From Streptomyces sp. NBC_00353 (GTDB lineage Bacteria; Actinomycetota; Actinomycetes; Streptomycetales; Streptomycetaceae), in contig NZ_CP107985.1 in assembly GCF_036108815.1 (NCBI RefSeq), positions 8,429,501 to 8,493,500 of the forward strand: a DNA stretch of 64,000 nt, in the 5' to 3' direction. The translations under genes were made by a program, and so were the position numbers. Position 1 is the stretch's first letter, and each line of letters starts with the position of its first letter. A model generated the notes under the pieces. It saw only the letters and a program-made list of their open reading frames with translations, ran no database searches and was not told where the DNA came from. Below are positions 36,352 through 45,032 of this stretch, in pieces.

Positions 36352-39300
36352 ATGGACAAGCACTTCCCGCAACATGCGAGCCGCAGATCGATTCTGGGGC
36401 TCGGACTGGGGCTCACCGCCCTGACAGCAACGCCTCTCGGCTCGCTGCTCGGTCTCTCGTCGGAGGCCCTGGCCGCCGCACCGGGCCCGGCCGGACTGCC
36501 GACCGATCCCGGCGCGTACATCTCCTTCACGCCCCGCTCCGGCAGCTTCCCGCTCTTCAGGGCGGGTGCAGCGGCCCCGATCCTGGTCAGCGACCGGGAC
36601 CACGCGGGCGTCGTCCGGGTGGCCGGTGATCTCCAGGCCGACATCGAGCGCGTCAGCGGTGTCCGCCCCGTTCTCTCACGGGGTGCGACACCGAAGGGCC
36701 GCGAGATCGTCATCGTCGGAACCATCGGCCGCAGCCCGCTGATCGACGGACTGATCGCCGCGGGCAAGATCGACGTCTCCGGCATCAAGGGCAAGTGGGA
36801 GACCAGCCTCCAGACCGTCGTCGAGAAGCCGCTGCCGGGTGTGGACCGGGCCTTCGTGATCGCGGGCAGCGACCAGCGCGGCACGATCTACGGTACGTAC
36901 GACGTCTCCCGGGGGATCGGTGTGTCGCCCTGGTACTGGTGGGACGACGTCACCCCCGTACACCGGGACGGTCTGTACGTCCTGCCCGGCCGCCACACCC
37001 AGGGCACCCCGGCCGTGAAGTACCGCGGGTTCTTCATCAACGACGAGAACCCGGCGCTCGGCACGTGGGCACCGGCGTTCTTCGGCCCCGGCAAGGCCCC
37101 CGGTTTCGAGGGCGGCTTCAACGCCGACTTCTACGCCAAGATCTTCGAAGTGATGCTGCGCCTCAAGGCCAACTACCTCTGGCCGGCTGTCTGGGGCCGC
37201 GCGTTCGCCGAGGACGACCCGAAGAACCACGCCACCGCGAAGGCGTACGGCGTCGTCATGGGCACCTCGCACGAGGCGCCCATGATGCGCGGCATCGAGG
37301 AGTGGAACCGGCACGCCGTAGCCGCCGTCCGGGACAGCGCGGGCAACATCACCACCCCCGGTCACGACCCCTACGGCGGTACCGGCGAGTGGTCCTTCCG
37401 CCGCAACGCCGAGGCGATCAAGGCGTACTGGGCCGACGGCATCCGCCGGATGAAGGACGAGGACTTCGAGGGCGTCGTCACCCTCGGCATGCGCGGAAAC
37501 GGCGATGTCAGCCTGCCGGACGGCGACGGCATCGAGCTGATGACCGAGATCATCGCCACCCAGCGGCAGATCCTGGCCGAGGTCTCCGGCAAGGACGTCA
37601 CCACGATTCCGCAGGTGTGGACCCTCTACAAGGAGGTCCAGCGTTACTGGGACCGCGGCTTGCGGGTGCCCGACGACGTCACCGTCGTCCTCACCGACGA
37701 CAACTGGGCCAACATCCGTAAGCTCCCCGACCTCAAGAACGATGCGCGCGACGGCGGTTACGGCCTCTACTACCACTTCGACTACGTCGGGGTGGGCCGC
37801 AACTACAAGTGGGTGGACACCACTTCGCTGCCGAACATGTGGGACCAGCTCCACCAGTCCACCGCCTACGGAAACCACGGCCTCTGGGTCACCAACGTCG
37901 GCGACCTCAAGGGCAACGAACTGCCCACGCAGTTCTTCCTGGAGTACGCCTGGAACCCCGACCGCTGGACCCTCGACCGGCTGCCGGAGTGGGAGGAGCA
38001 GTACGCCCGGCAGAACTTCGGCGAGCAGCAGGCCGAGGACATCGCCGCGGTGCTCCGCAGGTATGCGCAGCTGCAGTCCCGGCGCAAGCCCGAGCTGCTC
38101 AACCGCAAGATCACCCTCGACCCGGCCAAGGACCCCGCCAAGGACGCGTCGGCGATCGTCTACGACGACCAGGCCACCCCGTTCAGTCTCACCGACTACC
38201 GCGAGCTGGAGCGTGTCACCGAGGAGTGGCAGCAGCTCGGAGCCGACGCCGAACGGATCGGCCGCAAGCTCCCCGCCTCCGTCCAGGACGCCTGGTACGA
38301 GCTGGTCGGCTACGAGGTGCAGGCCACCGCCAACCTCTACGCCCTGCGTGAGGCCGAGTTCAAGAACCTGCACTACGCGGCGCAGGGCCGGGCCCTCACC
38401 AACGATTTGGCGGCCGCCGCCGAGGCCCGACTCGCCGACGACCTGGCGCTGGCGGACCGCTTCAACACGAAGGTCGCCGACGGGAAGTGGCAGGGGTTCC
38501 AGACCCAGCCGCACATCGACTACGGCGATGTGGCCCGTTACGGGCCGAACGCCCCCTGGCAGCAGCCCGAGCTCAACAACGTCGCCATCAAGGACGTACT
38601 GTTCCCCGCGGTCAAGCGCATCGACCTCCCGGCCGGCGCCGAGATGGGCGTGGCCGTCGACGGCTCGGACAAGTGGTGGCCCGAGGAGAGCTCCCCGGCC
38701 GTGCTGCCGGCCTTCAGTCCGTACCAGAGCCAGGCCGCGCAGTACATCGAGGTGTTCAACCGGGGCGCCGCCCCGTTCGACTACCGGATCCGGACAGGGG
38801 CCTCCTGGCTCGTCGCCGACCGCGTCAGGGGCCGGGTCGACAAGCAGGACCGGATCACCTTCCGCGTCGACTGGTCGCGGGCGCCCAAGGGCGTCACGGA
38901 GGTGCCGATCACGGTCAGCGGTCCGGACGGCCGCGAGGTCGTCGTCCAGGCTGTGATCGACCGCCCCAAGGAGCGGCGCTCGCAGCTCGAAGGGTTCGTC
39001 GAGGCCAACGGATACGTCTCCATCGAGGCGGACCACTACTCCCGTTCCGTCGGCGGCAGCGGGATCACCTGGCAGCGCATCCCCGGTATCGGACGGACCG
39101 GCGCCGGTATGGAGCCCTTCCCGGTCACCGCCGCCCGCCGGACTCCGGGCGGCGGCAGCCCGCGGCTGGAGTACCGGGTCAGCCTGTTCACCACCGGGCC
39201 GGTCACGGTGCACGCGTACCTGTCGCCCCGGAACAACGCGCTGGCGTCCGACGGCCTCACGTACGCCGTGTCCTTCGACGACGACGCGCCGCAGAGGGTG

Positions 39301-39534
39301 AACGTCACGGCGGTGACGGGATCCGACGACGGCACCATGAACGTCCAGTGGGCGCGCAACACCTCCGACAACGTCAACCGCACCAGTACGGTGCACCACA
39401 TCGGCCGGGCCGGTGTGCATGTGCTGAAATTCTGGATGGTCGACCCGACGGTGGTGCTGCAGAACCTGGTGGTCGACACCGGCGGCCTCAAGCCCAGCTA
39501 CCTGGGCCCGCAGGAGAGTCTCCGGCTGAAGTGA
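36352..39534 (+). CDS. Secreted GH115 xylan alpha-(1,2)-glucuronidase
   Basis: 1060 aa. A twin-arginine signal (SRRSILGLG, cleavage near SEALAAAPG) sends it out folded. The GH115 core follows, with stretches such as KYRGFFINDENP, NYLWPAVWGRAF, GTSHEAPMMR and LTDDNWANIRKLP. The C-terminal third forms the extra beta-rich domains usual for the family (about 950-1060 aa). The enzyme removes 4-O-methylglucuronic acid from internal and terminal xylose of xylan, complementing the xylanase. ATG 36352 with GGGAGAG upstream. It seems to follow the symporter in one transcript. Confidence 0.92.
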   Translation: MDKHFPQHASRRSILGLGLGLTALTATPLGSLLGLSSEALAAAPGPAGLPTDPGAYISFTPRSGSFPLFRAGAAAPILVSDRDHAGVVRVAGDLQADIERVSGVRPVLSRGATPKGREIVIVGTIGRSPLIDGLIAAGKIDVSGIKGKWETSLQTVVEKPLPGVDRAFVIAGSDQRGTIYGTYDVSRGIGVSPWYWWDDVTPVHRDGLYVLPGRHTQGTPAVKYRGFFINDENPALGTWAPAFFGPGKAPGFEGGFNADFYAKIFEVMLRLKANYLWPAVWGRAFAEDDPKNHATAKAYGVVMGTSHEAPMMRGIEEWNRHAVAAVRDSAGNITTPGHDPYGGTGEWSFRRNAEAIKAYWADGIRRMKDEDFEGVVTLGMRGNGDVSLPDGDGIELMTEIIATQRQILAEVSGKDVTTIPQVWTLYKEVQRYWDRGLRVPDDVTVVLTDDNWANIRKLPDLKNDARDGGYGLYYHFDYVGVGRNYKWVDTTSLPNMWDQLHQSTAYGNHGLWVTNVGDLKGNELPTQFFLEYAWNPDRWTLDRLPEWEEQYARQNFGEQQAEDIAAVLRRYAQLQSRRKPELLNRKITLDPAKDPAKDASAIVYDDQATPFSLTDYRELERVTEEWQQLGADAERIGRKLPASVQDAWYELVGYEVQATANLYALREAEFKNLHYAAQGRALTNDLAAAAEARLADDLALADRFNTKVADGKWQGFQTQPHIDYGDVARYGPNAPWQQPELNNVAIKDVLFPAVKRIDLPAGAEMGVAVDGSDKWWPEESSPAVLPAFSPYQSQAAQYIEVFNRGAAPFDYRIRTGASWLVADRVRGRVDKQDRITFRVDWSRAPKGVTEVPITVSGPDGREVVVQAVIDRPKERRSQLEGFVEANGYVSIEADHYSRSVGGSGITWQRIPGIGRTGAGMEPFPVTAARRTPGGGSPRLEYRVSLFTTGPVTVHAYLSPRNNALASDGLTYAVSFDDDAPQRVNVTAVTGSDDGTMNVQWARNTSDNVNRTSTVHHIGRAGVHVLKFWMVDPTVVLQNLVVDTGGLKPSYLGPQESLRLK

Positions 39535-39563
39535 GCCATGGGACGGGCAAGGGGAACAGAGCG

Positions 39564-39944
39564 ATGAAGAGTGAGATCGAGGACGCCGACGGACACGGTG
39601 CGATCCTGGGCGTGACCCCCGTTGGGGCGGGGGTCGAGGTCCGGGTATCGGGTCCGGCGGGGGAGCTCTCACTGATCTGCACCCCTGCCCGGTCCCGGGA
39701 ACTGGCTGCGGCTCTCGCCCGTGCGGCGGACGAGGTGGAGAGCGCGCAGTCGGCTGAGCCCGTCACCGTCACGGCGCAGGAGCTGCGCCGCGGTGACGTA
39801 CGGCACGGCGACCGGGCCATGACGGTGGAAGCCGTCAGGGTCGACGGGGCCACCGCCTACGTCACCTGGAAGTCGGGCGCCGGGCGCAGCTGGACCCAGG
39901 GCTACGACGCGGACGTGGAGATCACGCTGCGGCGCCGCGCCTGA
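39564..39944 (+). CDS. Hypothetical 126-aa protein
   Basis: No family recognised. Acidic N-terminus (MKSEIEDADGHGAI), two short beta-rich parts (GAGVEVRVSGPAGELSL and a C-terminal TAYVTWKSGAGRSW) and a helical Ala/Arg middle. No signal peptide or membrane segment. AAGGGG lies about 8 nt before ATG 39564. It starts 29 nt after the GH115 stop and is followed by the terminator at 39962-39997, so it is probably the last gene of that transcript. Confidence 0.6.
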   Translation: MKSEIEDADGHGAILGVTPVGAGVEVRVSGPAGELSLICTPARSRELAAALARAADEVESAQSAEPVTVTAQELRRGDVRHGDRAMTVEAVRVDGATAYVTWKSGAGRSWTQGYDADVEITLRRRA

Positions 39945-39961
39945 GTCGTGAACGGCTCGCG

Positions 39962-39997
39962 GGCGAGGCCCTTCCCGGATTCGGGGAGGGCCTCGCC
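39962..39997 (+). terminator. Terminator of the xylan/glucuronate transcript
   Basis: 15-bp stem with one G-U pair, arms 39962-39976 and 39983-39997, 6-nt loop, 17 nt after the 126-aa gene. Confidence 0.8.
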
Positions 39998-40043
39998 TGC
40001 GTTGTCGCGTTGTACGAGAACCTTCGTAATTTGACGGACGTCG

Positions 40044-40065
40044 TAGTACGGGAGGTATCGTACTA
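40044..40065. promoter_or_regulatory. Operator-like repeat TAGTACG-N8-CGTACTA before the ene-reductase
   Basis: Perfect 7-bp arms (40044-40050 and 40059-40065) in an AT-rich promoter with TTGACG upstream at 40031. It lies 34 bp before the gene start. Spacing fits a MarR, HxlR or TetR-type dimer. No regulator gene is next to it. Confidence 0.6.
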
Positions 40066-40099
40066 GCGGTCCTGTCGTCCCGGCGAAACGGAGTCCGCC

Positions 40100-41197
40100 G
40101 TGAGTGTCCTTTTCGAGCCCTGCACCTTGAGGTCGCTTGTCATACCCAACCGGGTGTGGATGGCGCCCATGTGTCAGTACAGCGCGGAAGCGGTGGGGCC
40201 GAATGCAGGCGTCGCGACCGACTGGCACTTCGCCCACCTTGCGGCACGCGCCGCCGGCGGGACCGGTCTCATCCTCACCGAGGCGACGGCCGTCAGCCCC
40301 GAAGGCCGGATCAGCCCCGCCGACCTCGGTATCTGGAACGACACCCAGGTGGCCGCCCTCCGGCGGATCACCTCCTTCATCAAGGGCCAGGGCTCCATCG
40401 CCGGCATCCAGCTCGCCCACGCCGGCCGCAAGGCGTCGACCGCTGCCCCCTGGCAGGGTGGAGGGCCCGTGGGACCGGACGAGCACGGCTGGCAGCCCGT
40501 CGCCCCAAGCCCGCTCCCGTTCGACGAGGGCCATCCCGTACCGCACGAGCTGACCGTGGACGAGATCCACGGCGTCGTCGACCAGTTCCGCGAAGCCGCT
40601 CGCCGGGCTCTCGACGCGGGCTTCGAGGTCGCCGAGGTGCACGGAGCCCACGGGTACCTCGTAGGACAGTTCCTCTCCCCGCACAGCAACCGGCGCACGG
40701 ACGAGTACGGCGGCAGCTTCGACAACCGCGTCCGGTTCGCCCTGCAGGTCGTCGACGCCGTGCGCGAGGTATGGCCCGAGGACCTGCCCGTCTTCTTCCG
40801 GATCTCGGCCACGGACTGGCTCACCGAGAACAACGAGGACGACCGTGAGGGCTGGACCGTCGACGAGACGGTACGGCTGGCCAAGGAGTTGCAGGCCCAC
40901 GGCATCGACCTGCTGGACGTCTCCAGCGGCGGCAACGCTCCGAACGCCCGCATCACGACGGGCCCCGGATACCAGGTCCCCTTCGCCGCCCGGGTGCGCG
41001 AGGAGACCTCGCTGCCCGTCGCGGCCGTGGGACTGATCACCGAGCCGCAGCAGGCGGAGAAGATCGTGGCCGACGGGCAGGCGGACGCCGTGCTCCTCGG
41101 GCGGGAGCTGCTGCGGAGCCCGTCATGGGCGCAGCACGCGGCGCGCGAACTGGGCGGCGAGGTCCACAGGCCCGCCCAGTACCTTCGAGCCGTCTGA
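40100..41197 (+). CDS. Old yellow enzyme family NADH:flavin oxidoreductase, YqjM-like
   Basis: 365 aa FMN-dependent TIM barrel that reduces activated C=C bonds of enones and quinones with NAD(P)H. Cys25 in APMCQYSA matches the redox-tuning Cys of the thermophilic-like YqjM class. Other signatures are HGAHGYLVGQFLSPHSN and RRTDEYGGSFDNR (substrate and FMN binding). GTG 40100 follows GGAG. Such enzymes are usually induced by electrophiles or thiol stress, which fits the isolated palindromic operator upstream. Confidence 0.93.
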   Translation: MSVLFEPCTLRSLVIPNRVWMAPMCQYSAEAVGPNAGVATDWHFAHLAARAAGGTGLILTEATAVSPEGRISPADLGIWNDTQVAALRRITSFIKGQGSIAGIQLAHAGRKASTAAPWQGGGPVGPDEHGWQPVAPSPLPFDEGHPVPHELTVDEIHGVVDQFREAARRALDAGFEVAEVHGAHGYLVGQFLSPHSNRRTDEYGGSFDNRVRFALQVVDAVREVWPEDLPVFFRISATDWLTENNEDDREGWTVDETVRLAKELQAHGIDLLDVSSGGNAPNARITTGPGYQVPFAARVREETSLPVAAVGLITEPQQAEKIVADGQADAVLLGRELLRSPSWAQHAARELGGEVHRPAQYLRAV

Positions 41198-41225
41198 CAC
41201 GACACCTTCGTGCCGTCCGACACGA

Positions 41226-41257
41226 CGAGCCCCTGCCGGACATCCGGCCGGGGCTCG
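41226..41257. terminator. Bidirectional terminator hairpin
   Basis: 14-bp stem with one mismatch, arms 41226-41239 and 41244-41257, 4-nt loop, between the convergent ene-reductase and DinB-like genes. Confidence 0.75.
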
Positions 41258-41292
41258 GTGCGTTGCGGGCGGCCGCAACGCAGGGCTCCGCG

Positions 41293-41913
41293 TCAGCCCC
41301 GCCGCGCGCGGAACAGGTCGCGGATCAGAGCGATCTCGGCACCGTGGTGCAGCAGTTCCTGATTGACCCACCAGACCGTTTCGATGAATGGATCCTCCGG
41401 GTCGCTGCCGTGCGGGTACGTGCTGTGTCCCACGGTGTCGAGCGCCGCGTCGTCGGCGCCGAGCAGTGCCTCCCGCCAAGCGGTGGCGGCGGCTTCGAAG
41501 GCCGCGACCGCCCCGGCGGCGTCCCCGGCGACCACGTAGTCGTCCCGCGTCAGGGTGTGGCTGCCGATCGTGTGGTCGGCGCGGAGGGCGAGCAACTCGC
41601 TCAGGTGACTCAGCCGCCACGCCAGGGTGGTGAACGGCGGCGGCGTGGGGTGCGGCGGAGGTGTCGCGTCGCGGCCCCAGTCACCCGCGCCGACGAGAAC
41701 GGTCGCTCCGGGCCCCGGCCCCGCCGTGCGCCGCCGGACCGACCAGCAGCCCGCCACCGGCTCCCAGAGGTACTCCTCGTCGGTCATCGACGCGACCTCG
41801 ACGTCCGTGCCGTTGCCGCTGTCCATGACGGGGCCGGTCAAACGGTCGGCGAGGCGCCCCCGTGCGAAGTCGAACTGCTGCAGCAGAGGGATCAGGCGTG
41901 GTGGTGTCGCCAT
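41293..41913 (-). CDS. DinB-superfamily (YfiT/DUF664-like) protein
   Basis: 206 aa. Four-helix-bundle type with the characteristic WRLSHLSELLALRADH segment and a C-terminal WWVNQELLHHGAEIALIRDLFR, where His residues bind a metal in family members. Members act in mycothiol/bacillithiol-dependent transfer or are of unknown function. ATG 41913 with CAGGAG 7 nt upstream. It is divergent from the GH92 gene across a 482-bp region. Confidence 0.8.
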   Translation of the reverse strand: MATPPRLIPLLQQFDFARGRLADRLTGPVMDSGNGTDVEVASMTDEEYLWEPVAGCWSVRRRTAGPGPGATVLVGAGDWGRDATPPPHPTPPPFTTLAWRLSHLSELLALRADHTIGSHTLTRDDYVVAGDAAGAVAAFEAAATAWREALLGADDAALDTVGHSTYPHGSDPEDPFIETVWWVNQELLHHGAEIALIRDLFRARRG

Positions 41914-42395
41914 CGGACGCTCCTGGAGTGGCTGGTCGGACTGTGTGGAACCCTCTCGGGGGCACACCCCTCGTCCGGACCCTGTCACAGCCGGTTCGAC
42001 ACCGCGCTCCATTTTTTGACGATCGGGGGTTCTCCTTGGCTGTAGGGGTCAGCTGCCGCCCCTTGGTGCGGGGAGCGGTCGCGGGGTTGTGGCTCGGTGC
42101 CGAGAGCGGGAGCATCGTCGTGGTCGCCCGCGGCACGGCGTTCCCCCATGCCGCCGTAGATGTCCGCCCCCACCGACCGGACAGTACAACTCCGGCTGCT
42201 GGGGGCGTAGATGGGCATCGGTCGGGATACGACCGCCCACGGTCGTCGTTCATCGCTCGTTCACCGGGCACACCGTTCGGCGCATCCCCTGACACGCCGT
42301 CGGCATCTACGCTCGGCCGCGCACCGATCAACGTCGTCCCGGCCGGACCCCCGGCTTTCGACAACGTTGTCCAACTTGGCGGAAGGTAAAGCGAC
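41914..42395. promoter_or_regulatory. Divergent promoter region between DinB-like and GH92 genes
   Basis: 482 bp with no credible gene. It contains the AACGTT operator at 42360-42371 just before the GH92 ribosome binding site. The remainder holds nothing I can identify. Confidence 0.5.
42360..42371. promoter_or_regulatory. LacI-type operator GACAACGTTGTC before GH92
   Basis: Perfect 12-bp palindrome ending 24 bp before the GH92 start. The AACGTT centre is shared by two sites in the GH127/ABC divergent promoter. The likely ligand is the LacI protein encoded at 56336. Confidence 0.65.
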
Positions 42396-44837
42396 ATGGC
42401 CCTCAGACGGTTGCCCGTGGCGAGGCGTTTCGGCGCGCGAACGGCCGCCGTGATCCTCACCGGCGCGCTCGCTGCGGCGTTCATGCCTCCGGCCGCCGAG
42501 GCGGCCACCGGCCTGGTCCCGCACCCCGCCGCCTACGTCGATCCGCTGATCGGCACCGCGAACGGCGGCAACACCTACCCGGGCGCCACGCTCCCGTACG
42601 GCATGATCGGCTGGTCGCCGACAAGCACCAGAGGGGATCAGACCAGCACCGGCGCTGCCAATGGATACGACTACGGCACCACCCGGCTGCGCGGACTGAG
42701 CCTGACCCATGTGAACGGCGCCGGGTGCAACCCGGGCGCCGCCGGTGACGTACCGATCATGCCGTTCGTCGGGGACGTCACCTCCTCGCCGTCCGCCGAC
42801 ACCAAGGACGCTGTCTACGCCGCGAACTTCTCGCACGACAACGAGCGTGCCGTGCCGGGCCGTTACACCCTCGGGCTGGACAACGGCGCCACCGCCGACC
42901 TGGCGGTCAGCCGCCGCTCAGGCGTGGCCGACTTCACCTTCCCGGCCGGCAAGCCCGCCAACCTGCTCTTCCGGGTCTCCAACTCGCTCAACGGCAGCGA
43001 GGACGCGGAGGTCGCCATCGATCCCGTACACCACAAGGTGACCGGCTCGGTGCTCACCGGCGCGTTCTGCGGGCGGCGCGCCAACGGTGGTACCAACAAC
43101 CGCAAGAGCTACTACCGGCTCTACTTCAGCGCCTCCTTCGACCGTGGCTTCTCCTCGACCGGTACCTGGAGGGACGGCACGCTCACCCCGGGCGCGACCA
43201 CGGGCAGCGGCGGCGAGGGCTACGCCACCGGCGCCGACCGGGCCGGCCGGGGCTCCGGCGGCTGGGTCGGGTTCGACACCGGTGCCGACGACGACGTCCA
43301 CATGCGGATCGGCATCTCGTACGTCAGCCTGGCGGGGGCTGAGGCCAACCTCAAGGAGGAAGTGGCCCCGCACGCCGGAGTCGACGACGTGGCGGCCGAC
43401 GCGCGCCGCACCTGGGACCGGGAGCTGCGCTCCGTACGCATCGGCGGCGGCAGCACCGCGCAGCGCACGACCTTCTACACCGCGCTGTATCACTCCCTCA
43501 TGCAGCCCAACCTGATCAGCGACACGGACGGCCGCTACCCGGGTATGGACGGCGCGCCGCACCGGGTGAAGCGCGGACAGGGAGCGCAGTACAGCAACTT
43601 CTCCGGGTGGGACCAGTACCGCGCCCAGATCCAGCTGCTGGCACTGCTCAAGCCCGAGATCGCCGGCGACTTCGCCCAGTCGCTGTACAACTTCGCGCAG
43701 CAGAACGGCGGGGTGTGGGACCGCTGGGTGCACATCAACGGTGCCACGCATGTGATGACCGGAGACCCGACGGCGGCCACCCTGGCCACCTTCTACGCGA
43801 TGGGCGTACGGAACTTCGACTACGAAGGCGCCTTCGAGTCCCTCGCACGCCAGGCGACCGTCCCCGTCGACGACGGTCTCTCCGATGCGGGATGCCCCGG
43901 CCAGTGCACCGGGCAGCGGCCCAATCTGGCGCAGTACCTGACGTCGCACTACGCACCCCAGGACGTGTGCCACTGCTGGGGCGGCGCGGCGGAGACGCTG
44001 GAGGACTCGGTGGCCGACGCGGCTCTCGGCCGCTGGGCCGAACTGCTCGGACGTGATGAGCAGGCCGCGTACTTCAAGGAGCGCGGCGGCTGGTGGCGCA
44101 ACGTGTTCAACTCCACGGCCACCGACGGCGCCGGGACCACCGGTTACATCCAGGCGCGCAACGTCGACGGTTCGTGGGTGACCCCGTTCAACCCCGGGAG
44201 CGACCTCGGTTTCGCGCAGGGCACCAGCGCCACGTACACCTGGATGGTTCCGCAGGACGTGCAGGGGCTGGCCGAGGCCATGGGCGGCCGGGACCGGGCC
44301 GCTCAGCGGCTCGACGCCTTCTTCCACAAGGCCGACGGATCCTGGTCGGTGAAGGGCGGCGACGCGCTGCGCTACGACCCGACCAACGAGCCCGGCATCC
44401 ACGCCCCTTGGCTCTACAACGCCCTGGGACAGCCGTGGAAGACGCAGGCGACGGTGCGTCAGATCCTCGACACCGTCTACGGTACGGGCCCTGCCGGCCT
44501 GCCCGGCAATGACGATCTGGGGACCATGTCCGCGTGGTATGTCTTCTCGGCGCTCGGGCTGTACCCGCAGACGCCGGGCAGCGCCACGATGCTGCTGGGC
44601 ACCCCGCTCTTCCCGGACGCGTTGATCGACCGCGCACACGGCAGGGACATCACGATCGTTGCCCCGGACGCCGACGCCGGCCATCCGTACGTCGACGCGG
44701 TTCGGGTCAACGGGCGTACAAGCGACCGGTCCTGGACGGACGCGAGCCTGGTCACCCGTGGCGGCACCCTCGCCTTCCGGTTGGCTGGAGCACCCGACTC
44801 CAGCTGGGGCACGGCAACGTCCGGACTGCCGCGGTAG
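42396..44837 (+). CDS. Secreted GH92 family glycosidase (alpha-mannosidase)
   Basis: 813 aa. Sec signal peptide (about 36 residues, ending PPAAEAATG), then the two-domain GH92 fold. Family hallmarks are VDPLIGTANGGNTYPGATLPYGM near the N-terminus (quoted as PLIGTANGGNTYPGA), a WDQYRAQ segment, and GNDDLGTMSAWYVFSALGLYP at the C-terminus (quoted as DDLGTMSAWYVFSALG). GH92 enzymes are calcium-dependent exo-alpha-mannosidases acting on N-glycans or mannans. Linkage specificity is not readable. GGAAGG precedes the ATG. The operator suggests control by the nearby LacI regulator. Confidence 0.9.
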   Translation: MALRRLPVARRFGARTAAVILTGALAAAFMPPAAEAATGLVPHPAAYVDPLIGTANGGNTYPGATLPYGMIGWSPTSTRGDQTSTGAANGYDYGTTRLRGLSLTHVNGAGCNPGAAGDVPIMPFVGDVTSSPSADTKDAVYAANFSHDNERAVPGRYTLGLDNGATADLAVSRRSGVADFTFPAGKPANLLFRVSNSLNGSEDAEVAIDPVHHKVTGSVLTGAFCGRRANGGTNNRKSYYRLYFSASFDRGFSSTGTWRDGTLTPGATTGSGGEGYATGADRAGRGSGGWVGFDTGADDDVHMRIGISYVSLAGAEANLKEEVAPHAGVDDVAADARRTWDRELRSVRIGGGSTAQRTTFYTALYHSLMQPNLISDTDGRYPGMDGAPHRVKRGQGAQYSNFSGWDQYRAQIQLLALLKPEIAGDFAQSLYNFAQQNGGVWDRWVHINGATHVMTGDPTAATLATFYAMGVRNFDYEGAFESLARQATVPVDDGLSDAGCPGQCTGQRPNLAQYLTSHYAPQDVCHCWGGAAETLEDSVADAALGRWAELLGRDEQAAYFKERGGWWRNVFNSTATDGAGTTGYIQARNVDGSWVTPFNPGSDLGFAQGTSATYTWMVPQDVQGLAEAMGGRDRAAQRLDAFFHKADGSWSVKGGDALRYDPTNEPGIHAPWLYNALGQPWKTQATVRQILDTVYGTGPAGLPGNDDLGTMSAWYVFSALGLYPQTPGSATMLLGTPLFPDALIDRAHGRDITIVAPDADAGHPYVDAVRVNGRTSDRSWTDASLVTRGGTLAFRLAGAPDSSWGTATSGLPR

Positions 44838-44906
44838 GGGACATACCGATCGGTTCCGGATCCCGGCGAGCGGGTCGCATGGCCTGCTCGCCGGGTGCCG
44901 GTCACC

Positions 44907-44925
44907 ATTTTCTATCGTTGAAAAT
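44907..44925. promoter_or_regulatory. Inverted repeat ATTTTC-N7-GAAAAT before the GH2 gene
   Basis: Perfect 6-bp arms around TATCGTT in an AT-rich stretch 108 bp before the GH2 start. It could be an operator related to the AACGTT sites, or part of the promoter. Confidence 0.4.
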
Positions 44926-44984
44926 TCTCTGTGCACGACCGTTGTTATGCGTTTGGTGTTGTGGCTCAATGTTCGATTGTGTGC

Positions 44985-45007
44985 GTGCCTCGTTGTGTGC
45001 GAGGCAC
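44985..45007 (+). other. 5' leader hairpin of the GH2 gene
   Basis: Perfect 8-bp stem GTGCCTCG/CGAGGCAC with a TTGTGTG loop. It ends 25 nt before the TTG start, in an unusually T/G-rich leader (44930-45000). Confidence 0.45.
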
Positions 45008-45032
45008 TTCAGCTCTCGACGAGGACGACGCC

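Noticed and set aside
36676..39672. 998-codon - strand open frame opposite GH115, and another at 45009-47831 opposite GH2
   Set aside because: Val/Gly/Asp/Arg-rich antisense translations without domains. The sense frames are recognised glycosidases.
42013..42395. Short frames on both strands in the DinB/GH92 intergenic region
   Set aside because: None has a ribosome binding site or protein-like composition. The operator and promoter explain the interval.
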